Position numbers and translations under genes: made by a program
The notes under the pieces: generated by a model
Seen by the model: the letters and a program-made list of their open reading frames with translations, nothing else
Database searches by the model: none
Told to the model about the DNA's origin: nothing
From: T3Sed10-241 sp036751905
GTDB lineage: Bacteria; Bacteroidota; Bacteroidia; Flavobacteriales_D; Cryomorphaceae
Assembly (NCBI GenBank): GCA_036751905.1
Contig: DAIOTP010000053.1
Location: forward strand, 1 to 20,469
Length of the DNA stretch: 20,469 nucleotides
Direction: 5' to 3'
Shown: positions 1-7,135 of the stretch, piece after piece
How positions within the stretch are numbered: position 1 is the first letter of the stretch
Layout of the letters: each line of letters opens with the position of its first letter

Positions 1-1030
1 AGCTTTCGAGCTGATCGATCATGCTGATACGGGCGCTGTTGGTGGCGCGTTGCTGGTCTAATTCGCGTATGCCTTCCAACACGAGCTGCGCCTCTGATTG
101 CAGGTCGATAATTCCCTTGGATACTTTGTAGCGCTCGCGGTTTATTTCAATGCTTTCCAAATCTTCAGTAATGGCACTGAGCTGTTCATCCAAAAAGATG
201 CGCGTGGCAGCGGCTGCTTTATTTTTTTGGTCTACATCATTGTCGAGGTATACCTCGATGAGCTTGTTTACAAAGTCGAGGGCCTTCTGCGGCACCTCGT
301 CCTCCAGATATACCTGCAGTATGGTACTTTGGGGGCGTGCCAGACCAATTTGCAACCTTGAGAGGTAACGGTTTTGGTTGTAGCCCATGCTGTTGAACCG
401 AACCCTGTAGCGCCGCTTGTCGAATGATTTGTCTGCGTAGGATGCACTGGGGAAATTGTCCCTCTTTTGCAAGATCAAGTTGCCCAATGCTGTGCTCAGC
501 GTGTCACCAAATGCAGCTTCATGGGTGTGCACCTGGTCGGTTTGATATTGCAGCGTGTAGGTGTTGGCATCTTTGATATACACTTCAAACGGGATGGAGT
601 AGGCCTGAAAGTTGAGTTTTTCGGCATAGACCCTAAATGAGCAATCCTTGTATACTTCGGATGTTTTGATGTCGCCCACAAGGAAGTATGATACATCGAA
701 TTCCAGTTCATTGAGCGTTTTGGCGAGAATATTGAAGCTTCGAATTACCTCTATTTCATTTTCTATATTCTTGGAGCTCACATCCATGTCGAGGGCTTTG
801 AGCAGGCCTTCGCGCCCTTGGTTGTCATCGCGCACCTGCAATTTTGCCGTAACGGCAAAGATTGGCTGCTGGTACCAATTGTAATAGCGTGCTATGGCAA
901 ATGCAACGACAATTGAAATGAGAAAAAAGTACCAGTAGCGGATGTATCGCGCCAGAAAATCGTTCAGATTAAAGTCGCGCTCAACCCGCTCGGGAAGGGA
1001 AGTTTTGGGTATGCCTTCAGGTGCACTCAA
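1..1030 (-). CDS. Wzz/Wzc-like polysaccharide chain-length/export protein, N-terminal part (truncated by window edge)
   Basis: The visible 343 codons encode the N-terminal part of an inner-membrane polysaccharide co-polymerase. A hydrophobic segment at about residues 31-48 follows a charged N-terminus (FNLNDFLARYIRYWYFFLIS). It leads into a Wzz-type periplasmic domain with the usual 'VTAKLQV' strand, the 'IENEIEVIRS' helix and a later helix containing 'QKALDFVNKLIEVYLDND'. A helical, probably coiled-coil stretch runs to the edge. Family members control polymer length and work with the Wza-like exporter encoded just upstream. Whether a C-terminal tyrosine kinase domain follows cannot be seen. 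The start must be non-ATG: the frame has a TAG about 45 bases upstream and the first in-frame ATG lies beyond the membrane segment. I chose TTG at 1030-1028, which overlaps the upstream stop as TTGA. Function class is confident; the exact subfamily (GumC versus Wzc) is not. Confidence 0.85.
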   Translation of the reverse strand, partial: MSAPEGIPKTSLPERVERDFNLNDFLARYIRYWYFFLISIVVAFAIARYYNWYQQPIFAVTAKLQVRDDNQGREGLLKALDMDVSSKNIENEIEVIRSFNILAKTLNELEFDVSYFLVGDIKTSEVYKDCSFRVYAEKLNFQAYSIPFEVYIKDANTYTLQYQTDQVHTHEAAFGDTLSTALGNLILQKRDNFPSASYADKSFDKRRYRVRFNSMGYNQNRYLSRLQIGLARPQSTILQVYLEDEVPQKALDFVNKLIEVYLDNDVDQKNKAAAATRIFLDEQLSAITEDLESIEINRERYKVSKGIIDLQSEAQLVLEGIRELDQQRATNSARISMIDQLES

Positions 1031-1770
1031 CGGGTAAGGCTTATAATTACGGCCACAAAGGTAAGTCCGCTAAGTACAAGCGGCAGCAGGCGGTACACAT
1101 TGTCGTCCGCCGAGGTGCGTCCGCGGCTGGGTGGTATGTACACGATGTCGTTGTTTTGCAGATGGAACCACTCACTGCTGAGGGCTTCTGAGGCATTGAG
1201 GTTGAGGCGTGCATAGCGCTTTTCATCGCCGTTGTTGCGGATGATGAGCACATTGCTCCGCTGCCCGTACAGGGTAATGTCGCCGGCCATTCCGAGTACT
1301 TGCATGAGGTTGGCACTGGCTTGTGGGACCTGATATACGCCGGCATTTTTCACTTCACCCAGCACAGTGACCTGAAAATTGACCATGCGCACATTCACCA
1401 CAGGCTTTTGCAGGTATTCCAGTAGCCGTTCTCTAAGTAGGTCTTCCGCCTGATCGACTGTTTTGCCCGCAAGGGCCACTTTGCCGATCAATGGCAGGTC
1501 GACCTCACCGTCATTGCCAATTTGGTACACGTTGACCCCCGATTTGGTATCGCCCTCGCTTCCTGGTTTATAGAAAAAAGAGTTGGTTTCCTGGCTGATG
1601 CTTGAAATGAAAATCTCGACGAGGTCGCCATCCATCAGGGTTACTGTATTTATTTCGGCGAAATTGATCGAACCACCGGCATCATCCAGATCACGCATGT
1701 ACAGCACCTCCTTGTACGGCACGCATGCAGTGCAAAGTATCAACAGGTATATCCAAAAGATTCTTTTCAT
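1027..1770 (-). CDS. Polysaccharide export outer-membrane lipoprotein (Wza/BexD-like, Poly_export + SLBB)
   Basis: This 247-residue protein should form or contribute to the outer-membrane channel for capsule or exopolysaccharide. The N-terminus is a lipoprotein signal with a probable lipidated Cys16 (LLILCTAC). The polysaccharide-export domain spans about residues 45-130 and includes 'DGDLVEIFI' and 'GEVDLPLIGKVALAGKTVDQ'. An SLBB-type domain follows at about 132-212 (VTVLGEVKNAGVYQVP, then LMQVLGMAGDI and NDIVYIPP). A hydrophobic C-terminal segment (about 228-244) matches the short C-terminal membrane segment of Bacteroidota homologues. The ATG overlaps the upstream OmpA-gene stop by 4 bases (ATGA), and its own stop overlaps the next gene's TTG start, so the three genes are probably translationally coupled. 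It is shorter than E. coli Wza but normal for this phylum. Confidence 0.92.
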   Translation of the reverse strand: MKRIFWIYLLILCTACVPYKEVLYMRDLDDAGGSINFAEINTVTLMDGDLVEIFISSISQETNSFFYKPGSEGDTKSGVNVYQIGNDGEVDLPLIGKVALAGKTVDQAEDLLRERLLEYLQKPVVNVRMVNFQVTVLGEVKNAGVYQVPQASANLMQVLGMAGDITLYGQRSNVLIIRNNGDEKRYARLNLNASEALSSEWFHLQNNDIVYIPPSRGRTSADDNVYRLLPLVLSGLTFVAVIISLTR

Positions 1771-2954
1771 TTTCCAGTAATCACTACTTCCACCCGCATG
1801 TTTTGTTGGGCTTCTTCAAAACTGCTGGCCTCGGAGATCCGTTTTTGTGTATCACCGTAGCCTTTGGCCACAAGTCGTTTTTTGTCGACCCCATTGCTGA
1901 TCAAGTACTGGCGCACCGCTCGTGCGCGTTCTTCACTGAGCTGTAGGCTGTTGCCCTTAAAGTTCCAGGCTTTCCCTTGGCCTTTGAAATTTGGGTCAGG
2001 TTTGATATTTTCTGTATTGTTGGCAGTATGTCCCTGAATTTCAACCGAAATATCCGCATTGCCATGCAAGAATTGCAAGAGTTGGAGCAGTTCATCCTCC
2101 GATTCAGGTTTAAATGCAAAGGTATTCGAATAAAAGAAGACGTTGTTCAAAACCAATCGGTCGCCCACGGTGATCAGGTCGTCCTCATTGGCTTCAATGA
2201 CCACTGTGGTGAGGCCGTCATAACCCATGTCTTTGGCGGGCTCATTTTCAGGAGTTGGCAATGGTTCGGATTGAATTGATTCGTCGTCGGCAGCATCAAT
2301 ACTGGCTACATGCGAGGAAGCCTTTGCCAAATCGCTGAGGTACAAATTAACATCCGCGGCGTGGATTCGAACAGCTTTGAAATCTGGAATTTCCAATTGA
2401 GCAAAATCGTAACATTGCCTGTGGATGGCGTGAACGGAGAGGGTTTCAGCACCTGATTCCACCTTGAGAAAATGTCCACAATCTTCAGCATTTAGGCTCA
2501 ATACACTCACAAAGATGGTGTCGCCAGCGGCCATTTTCAAGGAATACATGTAATCCACTGTACCGGATTTGAGAAAAACGGGATTGCGGATGGTGGGTTC
2601 AGGCTCAAGTCCTTGGTTCACGAGCTTGTCGCAAAAATCGTTTTTGCCATAGCGGTAAATGGTAACACCGTAGCGATCGGGCGATTTGGAAGGGCTCACG
2701 CTGAACATGATATCACTGCTGCCCTTGGCTACGAATTTGTACCAAAAGGAGTATTTGTCCTGGTATTGGTAGTACACAGCGTTTGTCGCTTTGCCCTGCA
2801 CCAGGATTTCGCTCTTGCTAAAATCATTTGCCGAAAGGGGAAACAGAATTTCTTGGGCTTTGAAGCAATCCACAGGATTGCCTTCTTGTGCCAGACAAGC
2901 AGGGTCCGACATCAGGAGGCTGATCAAAACAATAAATAGTATGCGCAAGGTCAA
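1767..2954 (-). CDS. Exported OmpA-family protein, first gene of the polysaccharide export operon
   Basis: The protein has 395 residues. A signal peptide ends near 'ACLAQ' (residues 19-23). A beta-rich N-terminal region of unknown type (about 30-180) includes 'YSFWYKFVAKGSSDIMFSV' and several cysteines. A low-complexity acidic/proline linker (about 220-245) leads to a C-terminal OmpA domain (about 268-393). That domain keeps 'NVFFYSNTFAF', 'VEIQGHT', 'LSEERARAVRQYL' and 'LVAKGYGD', but the normal GHTD is GHTA (Ala311). About 16 extra residues lie between this and the LSEERA helix. The aspartate is one of the two residues that hold diaminopimelate in characterised OmpA domains; the arginine (Arg343) is kept. 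No in-frame ATG precedes the signal peptide, so the start is TTG at 2954 or at 2948. By position it probably works at the cell envelope with the exporter. Its exact role is unknown. Confidence 0.88.
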   Translation of the reverse strand: MTLRILFIVLISLLMSDPACLAQEGNPVDCFKAQEILFPLSANDFSKSEILVQGKATNAVYYQYQDKYSFWYKFVAKGSSDIMFSVSPSKSPDRYGVTIYRYGKNDFCDKLVNQGLEPEPTIRNPVFLKSGTVDYMYSLKMAAGDTIFVSVLSLNAEDCGHFLKVESGAETLSVHAIHRQCYDFAQLEIPDFKAVRIHAADVNLYLSDLAKASSHVASIDAADDESIQSEPLPTPENEPAKDMGYDGLTTVVIEANEDDLITVGDRLVLNNVFFYSNTFAFKPESEDELLQLLQFLHGNADISVEIQGHTANNTENIKPDPNFKGQGKAWNFKGNSLQLSEERARAVRQYLISNGVDKKRLVAKGYGDTQKRISEASSFEEAQQNMRVEVVITGK

Positions 2955-2982
2955 CTGGGTGGCAATGGGGTTGAGTAACGAA

Positions 2983-2990
2983 CAAATATA
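2983..2990 (-). promoter_or_regulatory. Probable -7 element (TATATTTG) of the polysaccharide export operon
   Basis: On the minus strand the bases read TATATTTG, a full match to the Bacteroidota TAnnTTTG element. It lies about 28 bases before the TTG start of the OmpA-family gene. I see no clear TTTG at the -33 position. Transcription would begin near 2976. Confidence 0.5.
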
Positions 2991-3091
2991 CTTGGTGAGC
3001 CATGTGCTTTACGAGGGTGGTGTTGGTCATTATTCACAGAGACCTGATGATAGAAAGTAGGCCTTAGGCCCTGCATGGCTTGTGCTTCACT

Positions 3092-3099
3092 TACCTTTG
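3092..3099 (+). promoter_or_regulatory. Probable -7 element (TACCTTTG) of the jelly-roll/OmpA gene
   Basis: TACCTTTG matches TAnnTTTG exactly and lies 33 bases before the ATG at 3132. It places transcription start near 3106. That rules out the longer in-frame start at 3075 and leaves ATG 3114 or 3132. A convincing -33 TTTG is not visible. Confidence 0.5.
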
Positions 3100-3131
3100 G
3101 CCACAACACCGGGATGAATTGTGGAAAACTT

Positions 3132-4340
3132 ATGAAGATTCTTGCTCCGTTTTTAGGCTTAATGGTCCCCCTCTTGCTGCCCGGCTTGGTGGTGGCCCAG
3201 CTTCAAGATTTACTTGGTACCAGCCATGAAGGCTATGCCAATTATGTGCCCAACCCAGGCTTTGAATTGACCAAAAGGGAATATTGTGTTTGGAACCAAA
3301 AAGGGCGCTCGTATATGGAGGATGTACTGCACTGGGATTCGCCCACGGAAAGTACACCGGATATATTGAGCCTTAGGGTAGACCGCACTTGTTGGGCACA
3401 TCCTGCAAAACACAGCAAGGGCAAACAAGGACCCCGAAACGGGGACAACATGGCTGGCATAAAGACCTATGGAAAAGGAGGTACCGACACCTTTTGGCAC
3501 GAATACCTGATGGTAAAGCTAGACAGTGCACTTGTGCCCGGGCAGCGCTACTATGCGGAGTTTTATGCAAATAGGGCTTATTCAGCAGCCAAAGCATCGA
3601 ACAACCTCGGGCTGTACTTCAGTGATACCCTGGTGGTATCGCGCAACCGCATGCCCCTCTTTTTTACACCTCAGGTGAATGCCGAGAAAGTGGTAAAGTC
3701 AAAATGGAATCAATGGCAGAAGGTCAGTGGCGTGTTCGAGGTTAATTCAGAAAAAAAGTTCCTTATCATCGGAAACTTCTACCATGATGAGGCAACCCTT
3801 ACAGAAGATTTTCCCGACGGTGAACGGGGTGCATATTACTACATCGATGATGTGTATGTGCGTAGGGCCAAACCCGACGAAGCCCTCAGCCCCAAGCCAC
3901 GTGCCAGTGTGCCTCCACCGGCCAAACGCATTTTGAACAAAACCGAGATCGTGTCGACGGCCGAAGTCAAGCTGGACAGCATTGCCTACGCGGTTGGCAA
4001 CACCATACGCCTGGAGAATATTTTCTTTGAGTTTGATAAGGCAGTGCTCCTTCCTGCGTCGCAAGCGGAGCTCAAAAAGTTGACCGACATTCTCAATGAC
4101 TATCCCTTGATGAAAATAGAAATTGCCGGACACACTGACAATGTGGGCGGCGATGCTTACAACCTCAAATTGAGCAAGGAAAGGGCAAAGGCGGTGGTTG
4201 ATTATTTGTTAAAATCGAAAATTGAAAACATCCGTTTGAGCTATCAGGGTTACGGAAGCACCATGCCGGTAGCCTCCAATGATACCGACGCGGGAAGGGC
4301 CCTCAACCGTCGGGTTGAATTCGTCATTCTTGAGGACTGA
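3132..4340 (+). CDS. Exported OmpA-family protein with N-terminal jelly-roll-like domain
   Basis: From ATG 3132 the protein has 402 residues with a clean signal peptide (MKILAPFLGLMVPLLLPG, cleavage near VVAQ). ATG 3114 would add six residues and is also possible; a longer frame start at 3075 lies upstream of the likely promoter. The mature N-terminal region opens with the 'NYVPNPGFE' motif and closes with 'YYYIDDVYV', the pattern of a beta-sandwich, carbohydrate-binding-like domain common in Bacteroidota envelope proteins. The C-terminal OmpA domain starts near residue 290 with 'LENIFFEFDKAVLLPAS'. It has a canonical peptidoglycan-binding set: GHTDNVGG (near 332), LSKERAKAV and LNRRVEFVI. 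It should tether the outer membrane or a surface structure to peptidoglycan. It is transcribed divergently from the export operon. Its last 17 bases overlap the converging methyltransferase gene. Confidence 0.9.
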   Translation: MKILAPFLGLMVPLLLPGLVVAQLQDLLGTSHEGYANYVPNPGFELTKREYCVWNQKGRSYMEDVLHWDSPTESTPDILSLRVDRTCWAHPAKHSKGKQGPRNGDNMAGIKTYGKGGTDTFWHEYLMVKLDSALVPGQRYYAEFYANRAYSAAKASNNLGLYFSDTLVVSRNRMPLFFTPQVNAEKVVKSKWNQWQKVSGVFEVNSEKKFLIIGNFYHDEATLTEDFPDGERGAYYYIDDVYVRRAKPDEALSPKPRASVPPPAKRILNKTEIVSTAEVKLDSIAYAVGNTIRLENIFFEFDKAVLLPASQAELKKLTDILNDYPLMKIEIAGHTDNVGGDAYNLKLSKERAKAVVDYLLKSKIENIRLSYQGYGSTMPVASNDTDAGRALNRRVEFVILED

Positions 4341-5001
4341 AGGTTATCTCATAGAGATAGTTGGTTTCGGCCCAACGCCTGCACCTGTCAATTCTTTTGG
4401 TCACCAACCCTTCCGCGTGAGCCACGGCTGTAATCGCATCAATGTCGCAAGATTTGGCCAAGGCCAAAATCATTTTGCCTTGCTTGCGCATCACCTTGTG
4501 CAGGTCCTGAAAAAGGCTGATATAATATTCATACCCCTCACCACAGCAGAAGGCAAAATCACGTTCAGTTTCCGGATACCTTGGAATAAAAGGAGGATTT
4601 ACTAAAATGTAATCAAAGAAAATGCCGGCTGGCATCTGGTCGAAAATATCGCTTGCGATGACGTGGACATTGATGCCATTGCGTTCGGCATTTAAGTGGG
4701 CATTTTTGCAAGCCATAGGGGTCACATCGCTTGCGTATGATATTCCTCCCAATTGTGCCACCCTGCACGCTTGGGCACCTGTGCCGCATCCAAGCTCAAG
4801 TACAAACTTGCCATGCAGGTCGAGCTGCTCGATTTTATCCATAAGCATTCTGGATGTGACAAACCAGCCCGGATGAAATACACCAGGCATTACCAGGAGG
4901 TTCAAAGAATCATATTGCCAAACGCGTAGGCTGCCAGAGTACAATTTGTAAAGTGGTTCGGCAAATGTCTCTACCAGAGTTCTTGCTGCGCTTTTTGCCA
5001 T
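4324..5001 (-). CDS. Class I SAM-dependent methyltransferase, HemK/PrmC-like
   Basis: This 225-residue cytoplasmic protein carries motif I 'VLELGCGTGAQA' (about 67-78), which binds S-adenosylmethionine. An acidic residue follows at the end of the next strand (SDVTPMACKNA, about 91-101). 'DYILVNPPFIP' (130-140) is the NPPF signature of methyltransferases that modify the nitrogen of glutamine, adenine or guanine. The N-terminal stretch 'VMPGVFHPGWFVTSRMLMD' resembles the substrate-side lid of PrmC/RsmC-type enzymes. The substrate cannot be named from sequence; release-factor glutamine, rRNA and a small molecule all remain possible. The gene stands alone on its strand and converges with the upstream OmpA gene, overlapping it by 17 bases. 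No TAnnTTTG element was found before its ATG. Confidence 0.85.
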   Translation of the reverse strand: MAKSAARTLVETFAEPLYKLYSGSLRVWQYDSLNLLVMPGVFHPGWFVTSRMLMDKIEQLDLHGKFVLELGCGTGAQACRVAQLGGISYASDVTPMACKNAHLNAERNGINVHVIASDIFDQMPAGIFFDYILVNPPFIPRYPETERDFAFCCGEGYEYYISLFQDLHKVMRKQGKMILALAKSCDIDAITAVAHAEGLVTKRIDRCRRWAETNYLYEITFSPQE

Positions 5002-5098
5002 TGCTGCGGATTGTGAGCAGCTATAAGTTAATTGGGTGGCCGATTGTTCAGGCGCACTGATATAAAAGATGCATGCCCATTGACTTGATGCTAATTGC

Positions 5099-5106
5099 TA
5101 CCTTTG
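5099..5106 (+). promoter_or_regulatory. Probable -7 element (TACCTTTG) of the HAD-map operon
   Basis: This is an exact match to TAnnTTTG, identical to the element at 3092, with TTGA (5080-5083) near the expected upstream element. Transcription would start near 5112, so the gene must begin at ATG 5125 rather than at the in-frame TTG at 5095. Confidence 0.55.
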
Positions 5107-5124
5107 TGTTCAAAGGCGAAAAGG

Positions 5125-5610
5125 ATGTACCATGAGGAAGCACTCACCATTGCTGTTGATTTTGACGGCACCATTGTGGAGCACGAATATCCACGCATTG
5201 GTCGTGAAATGATATTTGCTTTTGACACCCTTAAAGCCTTGCAGAAGAAAGGCCACCGACTCATCCTTTGGACCTACCGCGATGGGAAAGCTTTGCATGA
5301 AGCCGTAGAATTTTGCCGTAAGAATGGGCTCGTGTTTTATGCAGTCAACAGCAGTTATCCTGAAGAGCAATTTACAAATGAAATAAGCCGAAAAATAAAT
5401 GCGGATCTTTTTATCGATGACCGCAATATAGGCGGTTTTCCGGGATGGGGGGTAGTATACCAAATGCTGCATCCGGGTGATGGCCCACTCAATCATCAGC
5501 TTACCCACCCTGACGCACATTACAATTATCCCAAAAGCCGCAGCTTGCTTCAAAAACTATTGAAAACACCACCATGGTTCACCTCAAATCGAAAGAAGAA
5601 ATTGAATTGA
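5125..5610 (+). CDS. Small HAD-superfamily hydrolase (BT0820-like)
   Basis: The protein has 161 residues and all four HAD motifs. Motif I is 'VDFDGTI', with nucleophile Asp12 and general acid/base Asp14. Motif II is Thr50 in 'LILWTYR', motif III probably Lys90, and motif IV the Asp98-Asp99 pair in 'LFIDDRNIGG'. There is almost no cap insertion, so this is a compact C0-type phosphatase of the kind crystallised from Bacteroides thetaiotaomicron (BT0820). The physiological substrate is unknown to me. The start is ATG 5125, chosen because the promoter element ends at 5106. The last 37 bases, coding for a basic tail (SNRKKKLN), overlap the start of map in another frame, so the two genes are cotranscribed and probably translationally linked. 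Confidence 0.87.
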   Translation: MYHEEALTIAVDFDGTIVEHEYPRIGREMIFAFDTLKALQKKGHRLILWTYRDGKALHEAVEFCRKNGLVFYAVNSSYPEEQFTNEISRKINADLFIDDRNIGGFPGWGVVYQMLHPGDGPLNHQLTHPDAHYNYPKSRSLLQKLLKTPPWFTSNRKKKLN

Positions 5611-6413
5611 TGAGGCAAAGCGCCTTGATCGTTTCACGCACACTGGCACTTATAGCCGAACACATAGGAGAAGGAGTTACCCCACTGAAGCTTGATAAGT
5701 TGGCTTACGAATATATCCGTGACCAGGGTGCTGTTCCCGGATTTCTTGGTTTCGGAGGCTTTCCCAATACGCTCTGCATTTCCATAAACGAGGCGGTTGT
5801 GCATGGTATTCCGGGTGACAAGCCGCTGCAAGCAGGTGATATCGTAAGCGTGGACTGCGGTGCTGTGAAAAATGGTTTTTATGGCGACCATGCCTACACA
5901 TTTGCCATAGGCGAAGTAAAGCCCGAAGTGCTGAGGTTGCTTCGCGTCACCAAAGAAAGCCTCTACCTTGGAATTGCGCAAATGATCGCAGGCAACAGGG
6001 TGGGCGACATAGGTGCTGCAGTTCAGCAACATGCTGAGGCACACAACTACGGCGTAGTGAGGGAACTCGTTGGGCACGGACTTGGCCGCGATATGCACGA
6101 GGATCCACAGGTGCCCAACTACGGAAAGCGTGGCAGAGGCAAGAAAATTGCTGAAGGAATGGTGTTTGCCATTGAACCCATGATCAATCTCGGTACCCGT
6201 GAAATTCTCATGCTCGATGATGATTGGACCATCGTGACCGCTGATCGTAAGCCCTCGGCACATTTTGAGCATGATGTAGCAGTGGTAAAGGGCCAACCCG
6301 AAATACTATCAACATTCGACTATGTAGAGGATGTTTTGGAAAAACGGGGAATGGATCCCATGCGTATGGGCTTGCACGATGTGGCTGCCGTTTACTTGAA
6401 GCTACAGGGTTAA
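5574..6413 (+). CDS. map: Methionine aminopeptidase, type I
   Basis: This 279-residue cytosolic metallopeptidase removes the initiator methionine from nascent proteins. The five metal ligands are visible: Asp94 (VSVDCGA), Asp105 (GDHAYTF), His168 (VGHGLG), Glu201 (FAIEPM) and Glu232 (FEHDVAV). The active-site His77 lies in 'AVVHGIPG'. Spacing matches E. coli MetAP with an offset of about three residues. The first residues (MVHLKSKEEIELMRQS) are the conserved family N-terminus, so ATG 5574 is right although it lies inside the upstream HAD gene. The C-terminal extension after the catalytic fold (about 25 residues, from DVLEKRGM) is modest. Its 3' end overlaps the converging NRDE gene by 12 bases. 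Essential in most bacteria. Confidence 0.97.
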   Translation: MVHLKSKEEIELMRQSALIVSRTLALIAEHIGEGVTPLKLDKLAYEYIRDQGAVPGFLGFGGFPNTLCISINEAVVHGIPGDKPLQAGDIVSVDCGAVKNGFYGDHAYTFAIGEVKPEVLRLLRVTKESLYLGIAQMIAGNRVGDIGAAVQQHAEAHNYGVVRELVGHGLGRDMHEDPQVPNYGKRGRGKKIAEGMVFAIEPMINLGTREILMLDDDWTIVTADRKPSAHFEHDVAVVKGQPEILSTFDYVEDVLEKRGMDPMRMGLHDVAAVYLKLQG

Positions 6414-7091
6414 GAGCTGCCGCTGGCTGTTGATTAAATCTATATGGATGATTTTAAGCTCATCAACTCGAATCACTTGTGTGATCGACACGGTTTGCAC
6501 CTGATTGTGGCGGTTCATCACCATGTCATTGGCCTCGTCACCATCGCCTCCATGTTGGTGAAAATCCAATACTTCCTCGGCTCCTCCGTTTTTTGACACG
6601 ACATCTTCGAACCAGCGCTGCCTTTTTTCGCGCACTTGGGGGCTATAGAGCTGTGCTGAGGCCCATATTCTTTCTTGGAGCAATGAAAAATGCTGGCTAT
6701 GGGTTGTTTGGCCATCCCATCGCAGTTCTTCTATTTCACTTCCGAAGTGCAAAAGCGTAAAAGGGGCAAGCCTTTTGAAGTTGAATGATTGGGTAAACTG
6801 CCAGAGCATGGGATATTCCAAAGCCTCCAGCAGCACCAATCCACGGCTCATGCGGTAATCATTTTTTGGTTCATAAGGTGCGAATGCGCCATTGAGAAGA
6901 ACCCAGACGGCGCCCATGTCGGCAATGGCGATATTGCTACCACCATGTTGCGGCTCCTTAGCTATGTAATGGTGTCGCCCCAACTTGCTGCGGTACAGTT
7001 CCAGCACGCTCGCGCTGCGCAAAGGGTGTTCATCTCTGTTGGCGGTAATGATGGAGCCTTGATTGGTAGGAAGAAAGCTCAGGGTACACAT
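6402..7091 (-). CDS. NRDE/TANGO2-family protein
   Basis: This 229-residue protein begins 'MCTLSFLPTN' and has the family signature 'ANRDEHP' at residues 17-23. Family members have an N-terminal-nucleophile-like fold with Cys2 exposed after methionine removal. The eukaryotic homologue TANGO2 has been linked to haem trafficking and metabolic crisis. The bacterial function is not established and I do not assign one. No signal peptide is seen. The C-terminal half is weakly conserved, with a His/Gly/Asp-rich piece (FHQHGGDGDEANDM, about 177-190). A TAnnTTTG element lies only 4 bases before the ATG, so the transcript may be leaderless. The gene is 44 bases downstream of the SiaB-like gene on the same strand. 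Confidence 0.88.
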   Translation of the reverse strand: MCTLSFLPTNQGSIITANRDEHPLRSASVLELYRSKLGRHHYIAKEPQHGGSNIAIADMGAVWVLLNGAFAPYEPKNDYRMSRGLVLLEALEYPMLWQFTQSFNFKRLAPFTLLHFGSEIEELRWDGQTTHSQHFSLLQERIWASAQLYSPQVREKRQRWFEDVVSKNGGAEEVLDFHQHGGDGDEANDMVMNRHNQVQTVSITQVIRVDELKIIHIDLINSQRQLLTL

Positions 7092-7095
7092 GGTA

Positions 7096-7103
7096 CAAAG
7101 TTA
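7096..7103 (-). promoter_or_regulatory. Probable -7 element (TAACTTTG) immediately before the NRDE gene
   Basis: The minus strand reads TAACTTTG, an exact TAnnTTTG match ending 4 bases from the ATG. If used, transcription would start at or within a base or two of the start codon. No clear -33 TTTG was found, so read-through from the upstream gene remains possible. Confidence 0.4.
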
Positions 7104-7135
7104 ACCAATAGGTACGTTTCTATATGGTCTGGAGG

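Noticed and set aside
3075..3131. Longer N-terminus for the jelly-roll/OmpA gene starting at 3075
   Set aside because: It would start upstream of the TACCTTTG promoter element and push the signal peptide 19 residues inward.
5110..5553. 147-codon minus-strand open frame antisense to the HAD gene
   Set aside because: All HAD motifs are on the plus strand; this is a shadow frame.
5634..6296. 220-codon minus-strand open frame antisense to map
   Set aside because: The plus-strand frame holds all MetAP metal ligands; the antisense translation shows no recognisable fold or signal.
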